In this document: positions 6,618 to 8,231 of the stretch, piece by piece
Layout of the letters: every line of letters begins with the position of its first letter
Position numbering within the stretch: position 1 is the stretch's first letter
Assembly (NCBI GenBank): GCA_035399245.1
Contig: DAOPIR010000131.1
Location: forward strand, 1 to 8,231
DNA length: 8,231 nt
Direction: 5' to 3'
Source: CAXXOK01 sp035399245
GTDB taxonomy: Bacteria > Bacillota > Clostridia > Christensenellales > Aristaeellaceae
Position numbers and translations under genes: made by a program
Notes under the pieces: generated by a model
What the model was told of the DNA's origin: nothing
The model's input: only the letters and a program-made list of their open reading frames with translations
Database searches by the model: none

Positions 6618-6653
6618 AAAAACGAAAGCAGTTCATTGTCTGCTTCCGCTTTT
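6618..6653 (-). terminator. Intrinsic terminator of the peptide transporter operon
   Basis: On the minus strand AAAAGCGGAAGCAG (6653-6640) pairs with CTGCTTTCGTTTTT (6631-6618) around an 8-base loop. The stem is 14 bp with two G-U pairs and ends in a run of five T residues. It lies 16 bases past the stop of the small membrane protein gene. The 6489-6669 gap holds this terminator and the DUF1292 promoter, and no further gene is visible. Confidence 0.8.
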
Positions 6654-6669
6654 CATGCACAGTATGCCG

Positions 6670-6909
6670 TTACCAGACCAGCGTCATAATCAGGATCATC
6701 GTTCCGATTACCACCATGATAACAAAGGCGATAAATAGCGCCGCCAGTGTGGCATTCAGCGCGATGTGCAGGGCCTCCCGTCTGGTGGCCAGCGTTTGGG
6801 GCTGCACCTTATCGGCGCAAGCGCGCTTGGGCGTGCGCCTTGGGCGGATGTACTCCACATCCATGCTTGCGATAACGCGGCCGTCATCATCAACGTATTG
6901 CTTTTTCAT
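6670..6909 (-). CDS. Small single-pass membrane protein of unknown function, coupled to oppF
   Basis: A 79-residue protein I cannot assign to a family. It begins MKKQYVDDDG, followed by a basic patch at 22-29 (RPRRTPKR). A single long hydrophobic segment at ~53-78 (from TLAALFIAF through VVIGTMILIMTLVW) runs to the C-terminus. The basic residues before the helix predict a cytoplasmic N-terminus and a C-terminal anchor. The ATG at 6909 is 2 bases after the TGA of the ABC transporter gene, without an obvious Shine-Dalgarno site, so translation probably depends on coupling. A TTG at 6915-6913 overlapping that stop codon is an alternative start adding two residues. It is last in the operon, before a terminator. 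It could be an accessory subunit of the importer or an unrelated passenger; neither can be decided here. Confidence 0.72.
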   Translation of the reverse strand: MKKQYVDDDGRVIASMDVEYIRPRRTPKRACADKVQPQTLATRREALHIALNATLAALFIAFVIMVVIGTMILIMTLVW

Positions 6910-6911
6910 GA

Positions 6912-7877
6912 TCAATCATACAGATGGCAGGCCACCTGATGCCCCTGAACAATTTTCAGCTCGGGGATTTCATGCTTGCAGCGCTCCATACACTGCGCGC
7001 AGCGCGTATGAAATTTACAGCCCGACGGCGGATTGGCCGGCGACGGGATGCTGCCCTCCAGAATAATACGGTTCATTTTCACATCGGGATCCGGCATCGG
7101 GATCGCGGAAAACAGCGCTTTGGTATAAGGATGCAGCGGATTTTGGAAGATATCGTCCCGCGCTCCGTATTCCACCATGGTGCCCAGATACATTACGCCC
7201 ACATCATGGGAGATGTGCTCCACCACCGACAGATCGTGCGAGATAAACAGATAGGCCATGCCATATTCGTTTTGCAGGTCGGACAGCAGGTTGATAATCT
7301 GTGCCTGGATGGAAACATCCAGCGCCGATACCGGTTCATCGCAAACGATGAAATCGGGTTTTAATGCCAGCGCGCGTGCAATGCAGATGCGCTGGCGCTG
7401 GCCGCCGGAAAACTCGTGCGGGTAGCGATCCTTATGGTACGCCTGCAGGCCGCAGTCCTCCATCGTTTTGGTAATATAATCGTCAAATTCGTCCGGAGGC
7501 ACGATTTTGTGTTCACGTACACCCTCGCCTATGATTTCGCCAACCGGCAAGCGCGGCGAAAGACTGGAAAACGGATCCTGAAAGATAATCTGCATATGTG
7601 GACGGATAGCGCGCAGTTCCTCACGGCGCAGCGCAAAGATATCGGTTCCGTTAAACAGCACCTTGCCGTCTGTTTTGTCGTTGAGCCGCAGCAGCGTTTT
7701 GCCGATTGTCGTCTTTCCGCAGCCGGACTCGCCCACCAAGCCCATCGTACGTCCGCGTTCAATGGAAAAGCTTACGTCGTCCACGGCACGTACATAACCG
7801 GTTACATGGCTGAACAGGCCATTCTTAATCGGGAAATATTTTTTCAGGTGTTCTACCTGCAACAGGGCATTGCTCAT
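6912..7877 (-). CDS. oppF: Oligopeptide/dipeptide ABC transporter ATP-binding protein (OppF/DppF type)
   Basis: One of two ATPases on the inner face of a peptide importer (Opp/Dpp/nickel family). In 321 residues, close to the usual ~320-330, it has: Walker A GESGCGKTT at 49-57 (K55), Q-loop Q100 in IIFQDPFSSLSP, signature FSGGQRQR at 156-163, Walker B FIVCDE at 176-181, and switch H214 in ISHDLSVVE. The C-terminal oligopeptide-transporter domain starts around HPYTKAL and has C287, C293, C300 and C317, plus an extra C296. These cysteines match the cluster-binding set known in OppD/OppF/DppD/DppF. The long N-terminal segment with YFPIKNG and YVRAVDDVSF is typical of F-type rather than D-type subunits. 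The start overlaps the upstream stop as ATGA, with AGGAGGG (7893-7887) nine bases before it. The transported substrate cannot be read from an ATPase. Confidence 0.93.
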   Translation of the reverse strand: MSNALLQVEHLKKYFPIKNGLFSHVTGYVRAVDDVSFSIERGRTMGLVGESGCGKTTIGKTLLRLNDKTDGKVLFNGTDIFALRREELRAIRPHMQIIFQDPFSSLSPRLPVGEIIGEGVREHKIVPPDEFDDYITKTMEDCGLQAYHKDRYPHEFSGGQRQRICIARALALKPDFIVCDEPVSALDVSIQAQIINLLSDLQNEYGMAYLFISHDLSVVEHISHDVGVMYLGTMVEYGARDDIFQNPLHPYTKALFSAIPMPDPDVKMNRIILEGSIPSPANPPSGCKFHTRCAQCMERCKHEIPELKIVQGHQVACHLYD

Positions 7878-8231
7878 ACCTGTTTGCCCTCCTCGCTGTA
7901 GAGATAGCAGCTTACTTTATGCGTCGGTGAAATTGATATTTCCGGCGGATACTGTCCGTCGCAGGCAGCGATGCAGCGCTCGCACCGGTCTTTGAAGTAG
8001 CAGTAATCCGGCATGTTAATCGGGTTGGGAACGCTGCCTGAAATAGAGAACAGGCGGTCCACATGCTTTTTCACATTGGGCTTTGACTCCATCAGCCCAA
8101 CCGTATACGGATGTCTGGGATCATGGAAGATCTCGGAAGCCGTACCCTTTTCCACAATGCGGCCCGCGTACATAACCACGACATAGTCCGCCATCTCCGC
8201 AATCACGCCCAAGTCGTGCGTGATCAGCATA
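7874..8231 (-). CDS. oppD: Oligopeptide/dipeptide ABC transporter ATP-binding protein (OppD/DppD type), C-terminal fragment cut by the window edge
   Basis: Only the last ~118 residues are present; the gene continues past 8231, so the Met near 8230 is internal. It begins within the switch region ITHDLGVIAEMADYVVVMYAGRIVE, whose His is the ATP-sensing histidine. The family C-terminal domain follows: HPYTVGLMESKP, then a cysteine set C77, C83, C86, C90 and C108 (numbered from that internal Met). The spacing C-x5-C-x2-C-x3-C is the same as in the neighbouring oppF-like protein. Walker A and the signature motif lie outside the window. It ends in TGA overlapping the next ATG, so the two ATPases are translated together and presumably act as a heterodimer. 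Permease and binding-protein genes would be expected further upstream (beyond 8231). Confidence 0.88.
   Translation of the reverse strand, partial: MLITHDLGVIAEMADYVVVMYAGRIVEKGTASEIFHDPRHPYTVGLMESKPNVKKHVDRLFSISGSVPNPINMPDYCYFKDRCERCIAACDGQYPPEISISPTHKVSCYLYSEEGKQV

Noticed and set aside
6063..6689. Plus-strand open frame of 208 codons across the DUF1292 region
   Set aside because: It is the antisense reading of the Asp/Glu-rich DUF1292 gene, and it crosses that gene's promoter and the neighbouring terminator.
7950..8010. Extra cysteine shared by the C-terminal cysteine sets of both peptide transporter ATPases
   Set aside because: The C-x5-C-x2-C-x3-C spacing is the same in both proteins and, as far as I know, common in Firmicute OppD/OppF proteins, so it is not evidence of a novel function.

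Overview
This window looks like chromosomal DNA of an anaerobic, fermentative Firmicute (class Clostridia). The basis is moderate GC content, strong Shine-Dalgarno sites (AAGGAGGT), and the gene set: an electron-bifurcating NfnAB transhydrogenase, an Ade-type adenine deaminase, a DUF1292 (YrzB-like) protein and an Opp/Dpp peptide importer. No mobile element, RNA gene or CRISPR array was seen. The left edge appears to be a contig end: bases 1-44 are an exact reverse complement of bases 78-121, most simply explained as a fold-back assembly or amplification artefact.

Layout. (1) 1-3085, plus strand: a 5'-truncated gene for a probable exported protein with a beta-propeller-like C-terminal half, followed 2 bases later by ade (adenine deaminase). 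The unit is closed by a strong intrinsic terminator. (2) 3086-3294: an AT-rich regulatory region with two tandem sigma-A-type promoters. Between them is an 18-bp sequence closely resembling the clostridial Rex operator. (3) 3295-5978, plus strand: a ridA-nfnA-nfnB operon with 15-bp and 1-bp gaps, ending in a terminator. (4) 5985-6571, minus strand: a monocistronic DUF1292 gene with its own promoter and terminator. It carries an unusual Cys/His-rich insert. (5) 6618-8231, minus strand: the end of an Opp/Dpp peptide ABC importer operon (oppD-like fragment, then oppF-like gene, overlapping by ATGA). A tightly coupled small single-pass membrane protein gene and a terminator follow.

How the genes work together. 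NfnA and NfnB form one cytosolic complex that exchanges electrons between NADH, reduced ferredoxin and NADPH. RidA removes reactive enamine/imine intermediates of amino-acid metabolism. The probable Rex operator in front of this operon would tie its expression to the NADH/NAD+ ratio, which fits the role of Nfn. Ade feeds purine salvage and releases ammonia; the peptide importer supplies amino nitrogen. The best leads here are the Rex-like operator/promoter arrangement before ridA-nfnAB, the Cys/His insert of the DUF1292 protein, and the uncharacterised small membrane protein attached to the importer operon. I did not find evidence for a wholly new multi-gene system.
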